From assembly GCA_902789555.1 (NCBI GenBank), contig CADAOF010000001.1, positions 311,851 through 375,850 on the forward strand: 64,000 bases of DNA, written 5' to 3'. Below the pieces are notes generated by a model. It was not told the origin of the DNA. It worked only from the letters and a program-made list of their open reading frames with translations, and did not search any database. Of this stretch, positions 63,124 through 64,000 are shown piece after piece (position 1 is the first letter of the stretch; the number at the start of each line of letters is the position of its first letter). Source of the stretch: an uncultured Lachnospiraceae bacterium. Its GTDB lineage: Bacteria; Bacillota; Clostridia; Lachnospirales; Lachnospiraceae. The position numbers and the translations under genes were made by a program.

Positions 63124-64000
63124 TCACGCTCCCAGATAGCCAACTGCGCAGAAGAACGCCGTGATGACCGTAAAGACGATCACGATGCGGGCTTCCGACC
63201 AGTTGTAGAATTCAAAAGTATGATGGATCGGCGTCATCTTGAAGACGCGTTTTCCGTGGCTGAGTTTGAAATAGCTCACCTGGATCATCACCGACAGGGT
63301 CTCGCAGACATAGATGATGCCGCAGATGAGAAGCATGAAAGGCTGACGCAGGATCAGCGCCGTCGAGGCAACGAAGCCGCCGAGAGCCAGCGATCCGGTA
63401 TCGCCCATGAAGATGCGCGCCGGGTTCGTATTGAAAAGCAGGTAGCCGAGAAGTGCGCCGCAGACCGCAGCGGTCACCGGCTCGATGCCGCTTCCGTAGA
63501 GGAAGGACAGTGCCGTAAAGAACAGAGCCACGACCGCCGTAACGCTGCTGCACAGGCCGTCGATGCCGTCCGTCAGGTTCACGCCGTTATCCGCGCCGAG
63601 GACCACCAGAAACAGGAGCGGCACGTACCACCAGCCGATATCCGCCTGGCCCTTCATGAAGGGGATGCGGATCACCGTGGGATCCGGCATCTGCGTCATG
63701 CGGTACCAGCAGAAAGCTGCCGTCAGGATCATCTGCAGGGCAAATTTCTGCCATGCCTTCAGCCCCAGATTCACGCCGTGCTTTTTCTTCAGGCCATCGT
63801 CCAGCATGCCGATCAGGCCATAGCCCACCGTCATGACGAGGATGGAGACCACCTCGGGATGTTTCCCGATGAACGGCAGTACGGCAAGAATGATCGCCGG
63901 CACGAAAGCCATGCCGCCCATGGTAGGCGTGCCGGCTTTTTTCTGATGCTTGGGCCCGACTTCGCGGATGTTCTGTCCGATATGCTTCCTTTTCAGGAAC
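63124..64000 (-). CDS. mraY: Phospho-N-acetylmuramoyl-pentapeptide transferase, 5' end outside the window
   Basis: This membrane enzyme makes lipid I. The visible part starts inside the protein with LKRKHIGQNIREVGPKHQKK followed by AGTPTMGG. NLTDGIDGL, with catalytic Asp, and MGDTGSLALGG follow, and several membrane helices continue to the stop. The start codon lies beyond the right edge. It is followed by murD in the usual order. Confidence 0.96.
   Translation of the reverse strand, partial: FLKRKHIGQNIREVGPKHQKKAGTPTMGGMAFVPAIILAVLPFIGKHPEVVSILVMTVGYGLIGMLDDGLKKKHGVNLGLKAWQKFALQMILTAAFCWYRMTQMPDPTVIRIPFMKGQADIGWWYVPLLFLVVLGADNGVNLTDGIDGLCSSVTAVVALFFTALSFLYGSGIEPVTAAVCGALLGYLLFNTNPARIFMGDTGSLALGGFVASTALILRQPFMLLICGIIYVCETLSVMIQVSYFKLSHGKRVFKMTPIHHTFEFYNWSEARIVIVFTVITAFFCAVGYLGA

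Overview
The window looks like a chromosome segment of a GC-rich, strictly anaerobic member of the Clostridia (Bacillota), probably Lachnospiraceae-like. The evidence is a PolC-type replicase, single-chain pyruvate:ferredoxin oxidoreductase, CarD, RqcH, RapZ, RecU, the paired TIGR03960/TIGR03936 radical SAM proteins beside RNase E/G, and Gram-positive promoters and Shine-Dalgarno sites. Most genes lie on the minus strand.

Backbone, left part (1-23,950). mreC and radC come first, then a methionine gamma-lyase-family PLP enzyme divergent from an XRE-TPR regulator, a PflX-like radical SAM protein and HU. A long minus-strand operon follows: pyrH-frr-uppS-cdsA-rseP-ispG-polC-thioesterase, covering UMP kinase, ribosome recycling, undecaprenyl and phospholipid precursors, site-2 protease, MEP isoprenoids and replication. 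Next are mntP, an amidohydrolase, a DUF2130-DUF2804-GH3 beta-glucosidase operon, and a decayed sugar locus (57-codon xylulokinase remnant, DUF4867, a 3' scrap). Two usual neighbours are absent: mreB between radC and mreC, and dxr between cdsA and rseP. PolC lacks its internal proofreading exonuclease domain.

Accessory region (about 23,970-38,830). This AT-richer stretch holds integrase fragments, TnpV and helicase remnants, a Fic protein, a complete HipBST-type toxin-antitoxin operon, an AbiE pair whose toxin gene is broken by a recombination junction, a MetQ-like lipoprotein, and a 1,299-residue tandem TIR-TPR protein with 17 repeats of exactly 47 residues. A 21-bp direct repeat matching the 3' end of tRNA-Ser(CGA) brackets 28,931-38,832. 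It marks a tRNA-targeted integrative element whose integrase is now decayed.

Backbone, right part (38,813-64,000). A tRNA operon (Pro-CGG, Glu-CTC, Ser-CGA) precedes a minus-strand housekeeping block: rsmD-coaD-coiled coil-HAD-membrane protein-RluA-recU-TIGR03960-TIGR03936-RNase E/G. Then come carD, a FAD oxidoreductase, rlmH, nifJ, rqcH, an orphan solute-binding lipoprotein, rapZ, ftsZ and the division/wall cluster mraY-murD-ftsW-ftsQ, which lacks murG and ftsA at their usual places. The window ends inside mraY.

All calls come from reading sequence and translations; no database search was run. Family names rest on recognised motifs and overall protein character.
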